From Megasphaera sp. AM44-1BH (lineage in GTDB: Bacteria; Bacillota; Negativicutes; Veillonellales; Megasphaeraceae), in assembly GCF_003467125.1 (NCBI RefSeq), contig NZ_QSFA01000012.1:28493-92492 (forward strand): a stretch of DNA of 64,000 nt. The letters are read 5' to 3'. Of this stretch, positions 7,971 through 15,549 are shown one piece after another; position 1 is the first letter of the stretch, and each line of letters opens with the position of its first letter. The translations under genes were made by a program, and so were the position numbers. The notes below the pieces were generated by a model. That model did not search any database, had not been told where the DNA came from, and saw only the letters and a list, made by a program, of their open reading frames with translations.

Positions 7971-9024
7971 CAAAAGCGCCTCCCTTGAGGGTTACACGGA
8001 CATCACTCTGAACGGCCTTGCCGATGACATAGGCCTTTTCGCCGCGGCTGGACAGATTTTCCAGTACGGCATCGGCTTCATCAGGAGAAACGATCATAAT
8101 CATGCCGATGCCCATATTGAAGGTACGGTACATTTCTTCTTTTGCCACGTCGCCCCACTTCTGCAGCAGGCCGAAAATCGGGAGCTGCGGCCACGACGTC
8201 ACATCGATTTCTACGCCGATTCCCTTCGGCAGGACGCGGGGGATATTTTCATAGAAGCCGCCACCGGTGATGTGTACCATGCCCTTGACGTTGAAATTGC
8301 GGATAATCGGCAGGCACGGACGGGGATAGAGGCGGGTCGGCGTGAGCAGGCATTCCCCGATGGTCATACCCAGTTCATCAATGTACTGATCCAGTTTCAT
8401 ATTCTGCCGTTCAAAAACGATTTTGCGTACCAGTGAGAAGCCGTTGGAATGGACGCCTGTAGATGGAAGGCCAATGAGCACGTCGCCATCCTGTATGGTT
8501 TCCCCGGTGATTACCTTGTCCCGGTCTACGATGCCGACGCCAAATCCGGCCAGATCATAGTCGTCTTTGGCATAAAAGCCGGCCATTTCAGCGGTTTCAC
8601 CGCCGAGGAGCGCACAGCCCGATTCTTCGCAGGCATGGGCAACGCCCTTGACGATGGTAGCGACCTGGACGGGATCCAGTTTGCCGACGGCAATGTAATC
8701 GAGGAAAAACAGAGGTTCCGCACCCTGTACGAGCACGTCGTTGATGGACATGGCAACGCAGTCCTGACCGACTGTATCATGCTTGTTCATCATGATAGCC
8801 AGGCGCAGTTTCGTCCCAACCCCGTCGGTACCGCTGACGAGAATCGGTTTCTTTATCTTGCTGTCCATAAGGGAAAAGAGTCCGCCAAATCCGCCGAGGT
8901 CACCGAGTACTTCCGGGCGGTACGTCGCCTTTACAGAATCTTTCATGAGTTCTACGGCTTTGTTGCCGGCATCGATATCTACGCCAGCGTCTGCATAGGT
9001 CAAACCTTTTTTATTCGAGAGCAT
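7963..9024 (-). CDS. purM: Phosphoribosylformylglycinamidine cyclo-ligase (AIR synthetase)
   Basis: ATP-dependent ring closure of FGAM to AIR, step five. The 353-residue protein starts at 9024. The six upstream in-frame codons are rejected because they contain the AAGGAG ribosome-binding site itself. Visible family features are YADAGVDIDAGN near the start, SGTDGVGTKL near residue 60, LLGGETAEM near residue 135, and GITGGGFYENIPRVLP-type sequence (here HITGGGFYENIPRVLP) near residue 250. The start overlaps the purF 3' end by 14 bases. No PurL, PurQ or PurS is encoded in the window. Confidence 0.97.
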   Translation of the reverse strand: MLSNKKGLTYADAGVDIDAGNKAVELMKDSVKATYRPEVLGDLGGFGGLFSLMDSKIKKPILVSGTDGVGTKLRLAIMMNKHDTVGQDCVAMSINDVLVQGAEPLFFLDYIAVGKLDPVQVATIVKGVAHACEESGCALLGGETAEMAGFYAKDDYDLAGFGVGIVDRDKVITGETIQDGDVLIGLPSTGVHSNGFSLVRKIVFERQNMKLDQYIDELGMTIGECLLTPTRLYPRPCLPIIRNFNVKGMVHITGGGFYENIPRVLPKGIGVEIDVTSWPQLPIFGLLQKWGDVAKEEMYRTFNMGIGMIMIVSPDEADAVLENLSSRGEKAYVIGKAVQSDVRVTLKGGAFDD

Positions 9025-10429
9025 ATTTTTCTCCTTCCTCATTGGTCACAGGAATGTCTGTCGGATAGTCATTATTGAAGCAGGCCAGGCACAGGTCTTC
9101 TTTCGGAATACCCGGGATGGCCCGGCACAGGCCGTCGATAGAAATGAAATGCAGTTTATCGACACCGATGTATTTGCGGATTTCTTCCACGCTCAGGGCG
9201 GAGGCGATGAGTTCCTTGCGCACAGACGTGTCGATGCCGTAGAAGCAGGAATACATGATGGGCGGTGCCGAGACGCACATGTATACTTCTTTGGCACCGG
9301 CTTCGCGGAGCATCTTGCAGATGATGCCGCTGGTCGTGCCACGGACGATCGAGTCATCTACCATGACGATACGCTTGCCCTGTACGACCGATTTGACTAC
9401 GTTGAGCTTCATCCGTACGGCCAGTTCCCGTTCTTTCTGGTTCGGCTTGATGAAGGTACGGCCCATGTAGCGGTTCTTGATGAGGCCATGATTGAAGGGG
9501 ATGCCCGATGCCATGGAATAGCCGATAGCTGCCGTATTGCCGCTGTCGGGGACGGAAATGACCAAGTCCGCATCATACTGGGTTTCATTCCACATTTCTT
9601 TCCCCATATTGAGGCGCGCCTGATAAATATCCTGTCCATCGATGACGCTGTCCGGACGGGCAAAATAGATATATTCAAAGGAACATATCTGCTTGCGGTC
9701 CGCCTTGCCATAGAAATAGGATTTGACGCCATCTTCACTGATTTCCACGACTTCACCGGGCTGTACGTCACGGACGAACGTGGCTCCCAGTGCATCGAGG
9801 CCGCACGTTTCCGAGGCAATGACCCAGCCGCCGGTCGTCGTCCGACCAATACAGAGGGGCCGGAATCCGTAGGCATCGCGGATACCATAGAGGCGGTCTT
9901 TGGTCATGGCAACGATGGAAAACGCTCCCTGGATGCGGTTCATGCTTTCCTTGATGCGTTCTACGATAGTCGTCTGGCGGCTGCGGCTGATGAGGTTGAC
10001 GATCAGTTCCGTATCCATCGTCGTCTGGAAGGTGACGCCGCTGGCATCGAGTTCTTCCCGCAGTTCCCGCGTATTGGTCAGGTTGCCGTTATGGGCCAGC
10101 GCAATCTGGCCGAAGGAAGAATAGACGGCAAGTGGCTGGATATTGCGGGGATTATTCGAGCCCGTCGTCGAATACCGGACGTGGCCGATGCCGATGTGGC
10201 CGCCCAGATCTTCGGGGACGCCTTTTTCAAAGACCGTACTGATCAGGCCCATACCGCGGTAAGTATGAATGTCATGTCCATCGGTCAATGCAATGCCGCC
10301 ACTTTCCTGACCGCGGTGCTGGAGAGCAAATAAGCCCCAGTACAAATATCGCGGTATATCCAGCGTTTTGTCAAAAATACCGATAACACCGCACTCTTCG
10401 TGCTGTTTGTCCCAAATCGAATCGTACAT
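9011..10429 (-). CDS. purF: Amidophosphoribosyltransferase, Fe-S type
   Basis: First committed enzyme of purine synthesis, converting PRPP and glutamine to phosphoribosylamine. The 472-residue protein has a 12-residue propeptide before the nucleophile Cys13 (HEEC followed by GVIGIF). It also carries the Cys residues expected for the structural 4Fe-4S cluster of the Bacillus type: KQICSF, YMCVSAPP and the C-terminal CLACFNNDYP. The PRPP loop is VMVDDSIVRGTTS. AGGAGG precedes the ATG. The B. subtilis enzyme of this type is inactivated by oxygen through its cluster, which would suit an anaerobe. It is the second gene of the operon. Confidence 0.98.
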   Translation of the reverse strand: MYDSIWDKQHEECGVIGIFDKTLDIPRYLYWGLFALQHRGQESGGIALTDGHDIHTYRGMGLISTVFEKGVPEDLGGHIGIGHVRYSTTGSNNPRNIQPLAVYSSFGQIALAHNGNLTNTRELREELDASGVTFQTTMDTELIVNLISRSRQTTIVERIKESMNRIQGAFSIVAMTKDRLYGIRDAYGFRPLCIGRTTTGGWVIASETCGLDALGATFVRDVQPGEVVEISEDGVKSYFYGKADRKQICSFEYIYFARPDSVIDGQDIYQARLNMGKEMWNETQYDADLVISVPDSGNTAAIGYSMASGIPFNHGLIKNRYMGRTFIKPNQKERELAVRMKLNVVKSVVQGKRIVMVDDSIVRGTTSGIICKMLREAGAKEVYMCVSAPPIMYSCFYGIDTSVRKELIASALSVEEIRKYIGVDKLHFISIDGLCRAIPGIPKEDLCLACFNNDYPTDIPVTNEEGEKYALE

Positions 10430-10483
10430 TATGAGGGAACCTCCTGTATGTGAAAATCTATCTATGGTAATAAGGGTCGTTCA

Positions 10484-11038
10484 CTATTTTTTAAATGCCT
10501 GCAGTACCTGGCCGGCTGCGTTGTTCAGCTTCGTCTTGACGGTATCACTGGTCTTGAGCATCTGCTGCAGTTTGTCGTTCTTTTCCATGACCTGGCGGGT
10601 CATTTTTTCCCGATATGCCTTATATCTCGCTGCCAGTTCGGGATCGCTGACGGCGCCGATCTGGATGGCAAAGAGCGCCGCGTTCTTTGCCCCGTTGATA
10701 GCCATGGTGGCCACGGGCATCCCCGACGGCATCTGTACGATAGCCAGGAGCGCGTCCATCCCTTTCAGGCTGCCGCTTTCCAGCGGTACCCCGATGACCG
10801 GGAGGGTCGTATAGCTGGCAATGACTCCGGGAAGGTGCGCAGCCATGCCGGCGCCGGCAATGATGCAGCTCAGTCCCCTGTCCTGCGCTGTAGAAGCAAA
10901 CTCCCTGACTTCGGCTGGTGTACGATGGGCTGAAGCCAGCAGTACTTCACATTCCACACCAAAATCATTAAACAAATCAAAAGCCTTTTTCATTACGGGA
11001 ATATCGGAATCGCTTCCCAGGACCAAACCGACTTTCAT
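10484..11038 (-). CDS. purE: N5-CAIR mutase, class I PurE
   Basis: Interconverts N5-CAIR and CAIR, step six. The 184-residue protein has LGSDSDIPVMKKA at the N-terminus, SAHRTPAE near residue 41, GAGMAAHLPG near residue 68 and the SGSLKGMDALLAIVQMPSG loop near residue 90. These are features of the class I mutase, which requires a PurK partner. PurK is not in the window. There is a charged C-terminal tail of about 20 residues beyond the usual core. First gene of the operon, starting behind GAGGAGGGG. The 5' region holds a promoter, a 21-codon ORF and a hairpin. Confidence 0.95.
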   Translation of the reverse strand: MKVGLVLGSDSDIPVMKKAFDLFNDFGVECEVLLASAHRTPAEVREFASTAQDRGLSCIIAGAGMAAHLPGVIASYTTLPVIGVPLESGSLKGMDALLAIVQMPSGMPVATMAINGAKNAALFAIQIGAVSDPELAARYKAYREKMTRQVMEKNDKLQQMLKTSDTVKTKLNNAAGQVLQAFKK

Positions 11039-11062
11039 TCTAACCCCTCCTCAGAAAACACA

Positions 11063-11097
11063 AAACCCAAAGGAGACATAATATCACCTTTGGGTTT
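11063..11097 (-). promoter_or_regulatory. Hairpin between leader ORF and purE (attenuator candidate)
   Basis: A perfect 11-bp inverted repeat (11063-11073 with 11087-11097; AACCCAAAGG and complement) lies six bases after the leader ORF stop and about 25 bases before the purE ATG. On the minus strand it is followed by TTTGTGTTTTCT, a weak U-tract. It could terminate transcription or mask translation. No known purine, PRPP or ZTP riboswitch signature was recognised upstream. Confidence 0.55.
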
Positions 11098-11103
11098 ATT
11101 CAC

Positions 11104-11169
11104 TTAGACATACAGATAGCATGATACATGTACAAACCGTTTAGAACCAGCCCATAAACCTGTATACAT
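11104..11169 (-). CDS. Putative 21-residue leader peptide of the purine operon
   Basis: A 21-codon ORF (begins MYTGLWAGSKRF, ends SCYLYV) lies in the purE 5' region. AAGGAG stands seven bases before its ATG, and the predicted transcription start is about 37 bases upstream. Its TAA is six bases before a perfect hairpin. The position between promoter, ribosome-binding site and hairpin is what is expected of an attenuation leader. The peptide resembles nothing I know and has no obvious run of regulatory codons. Translation is inferred, not shown. Confidence 0.45.
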   Translation of the reverse strand: MYTGLWAGSKRFVHVSCYLYV

Positions 11170-11212
11170 GCTGCATCTCCTTATTAATATTGATAACATC
11201 GAATACAGTTTC

Positions 11213-11241
11213 ATTCTAACAAAAAGGGCGGGACGTGTCAA
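11213..11241 (-). promoter_or_regulatory. Promoter of the purine operon
   Basis: On the minus strand TTGACA (11241-11236) and TAGAAT (11218-11213) are separated by exactly 17 bp. This is one of the best promoter matches in the window. It lies between the ABC transporter gene and the leader ORF and would drive the leader and purE-F-M-N-H-D. Confidence 0.75.
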
Positions 11242-11287
11242 TGAAAATGCTATAACTAATGCATAATCCGGCATGCCGTAGATGTAT

Positions 11288-12007
11288 TTACAAAATCTTG
11301 GATAAAAATTCTTTTGTCCGTTCTTCTTTGGGATGGAAAAACAGGTCATCGGGCTTTCCTTCTTCCAGGATATACCCGCCATCGACAAAGAGGACGCGGT
11401 CGGCCACTTCACGGGCAAACCCCATTTCATGGGTAACGATGGCCATGGCCATGCCGTCCCGTGCCAGGTCTTTGATGACGTCCAGGACTTCACGGACCAT
11501 TTCCGGGTCCAGGGCAGACGTCGGTTCGTCAAAGAGCATGAATTTCGGTTTCATAGCCAGAGCCCGGGCAATGGCGACACGCTGCTGCTGCCCGCCGGAC
11601 AGCGTTTCCGGATAGGCATCTTTCTTGTCTTCCAGCCCTACCTTACGAAGCAGATTGATGGCCGTTTCCTGTGCTTCTTTTTTGGAGACATGGCGCGTCT
11701 TCATAGGGGAAAGCATAATATTCTGCAGTACCGTCATGTGCGGGAAGAGATTGAACCGCTGGAATACCATGCCGACTTCCTTGCGGATATCGTTGATACT
11801 CTTGGCATCATTCATACTGATGCCATCGACGATGATTTCTCCTGCCGTCGGCTGTTCCAGATAATTGATGCAGCGGAGAATCGTGCTCTTGCCGGATCCG
11901 GACGGCCCGATGATGACGACAACTTCCTTATCCTTGATTGTCAGATCGATTCCTTTCAGGACTTCATGGGTCCCAAAGCTTTTTTTCAGGCCTTTAATTT
12001 CTATCAT
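11288..12007 (-). CDS. Polar amino-acid ABC transporter, ATP-binding subunit
   Basis: ATPase of a GlnQ/HisP-type importer, peripheral on the inner face of the cytoplasmic membrane. The 239-residue protein has Walker A GPSGSGKST near residue 38, the signature LSGGQQQRVAIARAL near residue 135, Walker B FMLFDEPTSALDPE near residue 158, and the switch His in IVTHEMGFA near residue 197. The start at 12007 gives the conserved MIEIKGLKKSFG and removes 14 upstream codons. It overlaps the permease gene by 14 bases. Substrate cannot be read from the ATPase. Confidence 0.93.
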   Translation of the reverse strand: MIEIKGLKKSFGTHEVLKGIDLTIKDKEVVVIIGPSGSGKSTILRCINYLEQPTAGEIIVDGISMNDAKSINDIRKEVGMVFQRFNLFPHMTVLQNIMLSPMKTRHVSKKEAQETAINLLRKVGLEDKKDAYPETLSGGQQQRVAIARALAMKPKFMLFDEPTSALDPEMVREVLDVIKDLARDGMAMAIVTHEMGFAREVADRVLFVDGGYILEEGKPDDLFFHPKEERTKEFLSKIL

Positions 12008-12659
12008 CTGTAGCAAACCTCTTTTCCAAGTAGCTGACCAGGCGTGCAATACCCAGGGTCATAATCAGGTAAATAGCGGCGACGGTCATCCAGATTTCAA
12101 AAGAGCCATAGGTCTTGGCAATAATCAACTGGCCGCGCCGTGTCAGTTCTTCAAAGCCGATAACAGAGACCAGTGACGTTTCCTTGGTCATGGAAATGAA
12201 TTCGTTGCCCAGTGGCGGGATGACGTGTTTGAATGCCTGCGGCAGGATGACATAGCGCATCGTCTGCCCCCACGAAAGGCCGAGAGACCGTCCGGCTTCC
12301 ATCTGTCCCCGGTCTACGGACTGGATACCTGCACGGAAAATTTCCGATACATAGGCCCCGCTGTTAATGGAGCAGGCCGCAACCGCCGCGACAAAGGGGT
12401 TGATCCGTTCCCCGATGACCATAGGCAGGGCAAAATAAATGAGGAAGATCTGCACCAGCATAGGCGTACCGCGGATGACATTGACATAGCATACAGCGAG
12501 GATATTCAAGGCTTTCATATGGGAAAGGCGGCAGATACTGGTAATGAGGCCCAATACCAGGCCGATGCCGACTGCCATAGCCGTAATTTCAATCGTAACA
12601 GCCGCGCCCTGCAGCAGCAGGGGTATGGAGTCCAGAATTAACTGAAAATCAAACTTCAT
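11994..12659 (-). CDS. Polar amino-acid ABC transporter, permease subunit
   Basis: HisM/GlnP-family integral membrane subunit of 221 residues with about five membrane segments. The EAA loop reads EAGRSLGLSWGQTMRYVILPQA near residue 130 and contacts the ATPase. Start: the ORF opens at a GTG directly after the Shine-Dalgarno, but the ATG three codons later is 8 bases from AAGGAG and is preferred. No periplasmic binding-protein gene accompanies the pair, so the receptor is encoded elsewhere. This is unusual, since these operons normally contain it. A consensus promoter lies just upstream. Confidence 0.92.
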   Translation of the reverse strand: MKFDFQLILDSIPLLLQGAAVTIEITAMAVGIGLVLGLITSICRLSHMKALNILAVCYVNVIRGTPMLVQIFLIYFALPMVIGERINPFVAAVAACSINSGAYVSEIFRAGIQSVDRGQMEAGRSLGLSWGQTMRYVILPQAFKHVIPPLGNEFISMTKETSLVSVIGFEELTRRGQLIIAKTYGSFEIWMTVAAIYLIMTLGIARLVSYLEKRFATDDRN

Positions 12660-12713
12660 GCCAAACACTCCTTCAAAAGAGGCAATAGAATAGTAAAAAT
12701 AAACACTGTTCCT

Positions 12714-12742
12714 ATTATAATTGCATTAATATACGTTGTCAA
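12714..12742 (-). promoter_or_regulatory. Promoter of the amino-acid ABC operon
   Basis: Minus-strand TTGACA (12742-12737) and TATAAT (12719-12714) with a 17-bp spacer: a perfect match to both consensus hexamers. The 5' leader to the permease ATG is about 48 bases. Confidence 0.8.
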
Positions 12743-12803
12743 TCTCTTTTTATTCTTGTTTACAAAATTCTGTAACAAACGGACATTGTTCCTGTTCTAA
12801 CGG

Positions 12804-12841
12804 AAAAAAAGGCGCCATCCCCATGAGGATAACGCCTTTTT
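12804..12841 (-). terminator. Terminator after thiE
   Basis: The arms AAAAAGGCG and CGCCTTTTT flank an inner partly paired region. On the minus strand the stem is followed by seven T. It closes the trmK-nif3-thiE unit and could also act in the other direction. Confidence 0.75.
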
Positions 12842-12877
12842 GTCTATTACATACAGATATATATTAATTTATCGCCC

Positions 12878-13540
12878 TTATGCGTCCTGTGCTGCTTTGG
12901 AAAGGATATCTCTCATATGGCGGACGGCCGCACCGATGTCAGGCTGTGAAATAATGGCGCTGATCATGGCAAAGGAACGGAATCCTTCTTTATAGAGGCG
13001 GGCCATATTGGCCGGACCCACGCCGCCGATACAGGTCAGGGGCATGTCTTTCTGAGAGAGAGCATAGCGGATGGCTTCGGCACTGACTACCTCGTTGGCA
13101 TCCTTTTTCGACTGGGTCGGATACATCGGTCCGAATCCGACATAATCTGCCCCGTCGGCAATAGCGCCCTTGATTTCATCGATCGTATTGGTGGAAACGC
13201 CGATAAGGACATCGGGGCCAGCCATCTTGCGTACGAAGGAATAGGGCGCATCGTCCTGACCGACATGTATGCCGTCGGCACCGCAGGCGATAGCCAGATC
13301 GACCGAATCGTTCATGATGAACGTCACGCCAGCGTCATGGCACATGGCTGCAATCTGGCTGGCTTCTGCATACTTTTCCCGCCAGGACTTATGCTTTTCC
13401 CGGTATTGGATTACTTTGACACCGGCATCGATGACCTGCCGTGCCGTTTCTATATTTCCCCGGCCCAGGCACAATGCTTCACCTAAAATACAATAGATGG
13501 GTTCTGTCAAGAACTGATGCAGACTTTCTTCTCGTTTCAT
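12878..13540 (-). CDS. thiE: Thiamine-phosphate synthase
   Basis: Condenses HMP-PP with HET-P to make thiamine monophosphate. The 220-residue TIM-barrel protein has KVIQYREKHKSW near residue 41 (pyrophosphate site), MNDSVDLAIACGADGIHVGQDD near residues 75-98, and YVGFGPMYPTQSKKDA near residue 137. No other thiamine gene and no TPP riboswitch are near. It is the last gene of a trmK-nif3-thiE unit, 18 bases after the nif3-family stop. Divergence at the substrate loops is modest, and TenI-like paralogs remain a possible alternative. Confidence 0.85.
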   Translation of the reverse strand: MKREESLHQFLTEPIYCILGEALCLGRGNIETARQVIDAGVKVIQYREKHKSWREKYAEASQIAAMCHDAGVTFIMNDSVDLAIACGADGIHVGQDDAPYSFVRKMAGPDVLIGVSTNTIDEIKGAIADGADYVGFGPMYPTQSKKDANEVVSAEAIRYALSQKDMPLTCIGGVGPANMARLYKEGFRSFAMISAIISQPDIGAAVRHMRDILSKAAQDA

Positions 13541-13558
13541 GCTTTCATTACTCCTCTC

Positions 13559-14677
13559 TCAACAATGGCCAAAAATATCTTTCGTCGTCGGATCCGTCAG
13601 GAAAGCCACCTGCCAGCCCCGTTCTTTTGCGGCATTCTGCAGGCGCTGGGCCAGGACCGGCACAGAAATGACTTCCGTGCCATAGTGGCCGCCGTCGGCA
13701 ATGACCATCCCGCGCTTCACGGCGTCCTGTGCTTCATGGTATTTTACGTCGCCGGTCAGGTACAACTGGGCTCCCGCAGCAGCGGCTTCCCCGATAAAAG
13801 AGGCACCGGCACCGCCGCAAAGGGCTACTTTTTCTACGACTATATCCTCCGGACCGGCATAGGTAAGAATCTGGATTCCCAGGGCCCGTTTGATTTTCCG
13901 CAGCACCATGCGTGCCGGTTCCGGTTGGGCCAGTTTTCCGATCCGCCCGATATAACAGGATTTCCCTTTATTGACCAGAGGATAGATATCAAAAGCCGGT
14001 TCTTCATAGGGATGGGCCATCCGCACGGCAGATAAAAGGAGATTCAGCCGGCTGGCAGGAATAATCGTTTCAATCCGGATTTCCTTCGTCTGTTCCAGTT
14101 TTCCTATATTACCAATAAAGGGATGGGTCCCGGCCAGGGGCTTGAACTGACCTTCCCCATCTGTACTGAACATACAATGGCTGTAATTTCCGATAAATCC
14201 GGCCCCGGCGTCCCCCAGAGCTTTGCGCACGGCTTCGGCGTAGCTTTCGGGAACATATACAGCAAACTTATACAACGGATCTGTATGAACGGGAACGAGG
14301 CCCTGTATGTCCGTCAGTCCGATTTTTCGTGCCAGGATATCATTGACGCCGTGTTCGGCACTGTCCCAGTTCGTATGAGCGCTGTAGACGGAAATATGAT
14401 GGCTCAGCAGTTTCTCATACATGAGCCCGTCATAAGTGTCCGTGCGCAGGGATGACAATTTCTGAAAAATAACCGGATGATGGCTGATGATCAGATTTAC
14501 TTTATTTTTTATGGCATAATCCACCGTATCCATGGTCACGTCCAGTGTCACCACTGCGCTTTGGATTTCTTCCCGGGGACTTCCGATGAGCAGTCCCGGA
14601 TTATCCCATTTCTCTGCCAGATACGGCGGAGCAAAGGATTCCATGATGTTGATTATTTTACTGAGTTGTATCGACAT
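13559..14677 (-). CDS. Nif3/DUF34-family dinuclear metal protein
   Basis: Member of the Nif3-like (YqfO, 'GTP cyclohydrolase 1 type 2') family, whose physiological role is unsettled. The 372 residues match the long form with a PII/CutA-like middle domain. Metal-binding motifs are visible: LIISHHPVIF near residue 67, SAHTNWDSAEHGVND near residue 101, and at the C-terminus LTGDVKYHEAQDA and DGGHYGTE near residues 315-330. The frame is open far upstream, but the start at 14677 has GGAGG seven bases before it and begins at the conserved helix. It overlaps trmK by 25 bases, the usual pairing in Firmicutes. Confidence 0.88.
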   Translation of the reverse strand: MSIQLSKIINIMESFAPPYLAEKWDNPGLLIGSPREEIQSAVVTLDVTMDTVDYAIKNKVNLIISHHPVIFQKLSSLRTDTYDGLMYEKLLSHHISVYSAHTNWDSAEHGVNDILARKIGLTDIQGLVPVHTDPLYKFAVYVPESYAEAVRKALGDAGAGFIGNYSHCMFSTDGEGQFKPLAGTHPFIGNIGKLEQTKEIRIETIIPASRLNLLLSAVRMAHPYEEPAFDIYPLVNKGKSCYIGRIGKLAQPEPARMVLRKIKRALGIQILTYAGPEDIVVEKVALCGGAGASFIGEAAAAGAQLYLTGDVKYHEAQDAVKRGMVIADGGHYGTEVISVPVLAQRLQNAAKERGWQVAFLTDPTTKDIFGHC

Positions 14678-15354
14678 AAGAGCGCCTCCATTGTCTGAAT
14701 ATGTGCCCGGAGCGTTTCCTGCCTGCTGTTCTGGTCCTGCTGGCTCTTTTGAAGCCCCTGACAGATAGTCCTGTCTTTTTCGATGATCTGGCGGATCAAT
14801 AGCGGAAGGAGCGGATCTTTGCTTTGCCAGTTGCACGGTCCGACATCATACATCCATTCCTCTTGGATTTCTCCTCTGCCCGGTTCCGCTTTCATCATTT
14901 CATACAGCCGGCCGTCCTCCTGTATGAGCCGTTCAGCTGTAATATGCCAGCCGTGGCTGTACAGGTACTGCCGCAGCCGGGATGCCTGGCTCTGGGGCTG
15001 CAGGATGAGGAAAGAAAATGACCGGACCACGTCCGGTGACTGTTCCAGCAGATGTTCTATGAGGGGGCCGCCCATACCGCAGAAAACGGCACCATCGGCT
15101 TCCCCGGGCCGGATGCGCAGCAGGCCGTCACTCTGACGGCATTCGATGCAGGATGCCAGTCCTGCCCCCTGCACATGGGAACGGGCCGCGCTGAGGGGGC
15201 CTTCAGCAATATCGGCAGCAATGGCCGACGGACACCATCCGCTGGCACAAAGGGCAACCGGCAGATAGGCATGATCGGTACCGATATCGGCAATGCGGGC
15301 TCCTTTGGGAACCAGTCCGGCAGCTGCCTGCAGACGTTTCGTAAGATGTATCAC
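14653..15354 (-). CDS. trmK: tRNA (adenine22-N1)-methyltransferase
   Basis: SAM-dependent enzyme that makes m1A22 in the D-loop of bacterial tRNAs. The 233 residues carry LTKRLQAAAGLVPKGARIADIGTDHAYLP (residues 4-32) with the DIGTDHAYLP SAM loop diagnostic of TrmK/YqfN. Also visible are CIECRQSDGL near residue 70 and AVFCGMGGPLI near residue 88, with a C-terminal coiled coil of the usual kind. Start codon is GTG at 15354, preceded by AAAGGAG nine bases upstream. Overlap and order with the Nif3-family gene support the call. No sigA or dnaG lies upstream, unlike in Bacillus. Confidence 0.92.
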   Translation of the reverse strand: MIHLTKRLQAAAGLVPKGARIADIGTDHAYLPVALCASGWCPSAIAADIAEGPLSAARSHVQGAGLASCIECRQSDGLLRIRPGEADGAVFCGMGGPLIEHLLEQSPDVVRSFSFLILQPQSQASRLRQYLYSHGWHITAERLIQEDGRLYEMMKAEPGRGEIQEEWMYDVGPCNWQSKDPLLPLLIRQIIEKDRTICQGLQKSQQDQNSRQETLRAHIQTMEALLCRYNSVK

Positions 15355-15478
15355 TACGTAACACTCCTTTATCGTATTCGCATTGATTACATTTTACCAC
15401 ATTCATCCCTATTTTTCTGTATTCATCTCCCATAAGGGGAAAAATTGTATCAGTTCTATGACATTTCGCCCAATAGGT

Positions 15479-15507
15479 GTGACAGAAAAGCCATATCCCT
15501 TTATAAT
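15479..15507 (+). promoter_or_regulatory. Promoter of the lipoprotein gene
   Basis: GTGACA (15479-15484) and TATAAT (15502-15507) are spaced by 17 bp in the divergent region between trmK and the lipoprotein gene. A strong AAAGGAGGT ribosome-binding site follows at 15533. Confidence 0.6.
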
Positions 15508-15549
15508 AGGGGGTGTGAAATGTTTTTGATAAAAGGAGGTATATTCTCC

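Noticed and set aside
10430..11290. Purine, PRPP or ZTP riboswitch before purE
   Set aside because: I looked for the conserved loop sequences of these classes in the leader and saw none. Only the short ORF and one hairpin are present.
12660..13560. TPP riboswitch for thiE
   Set aside because: thiE is internal to an operon 18 bases after another gene, and no thi-box sequence was seen upstream of the operon.
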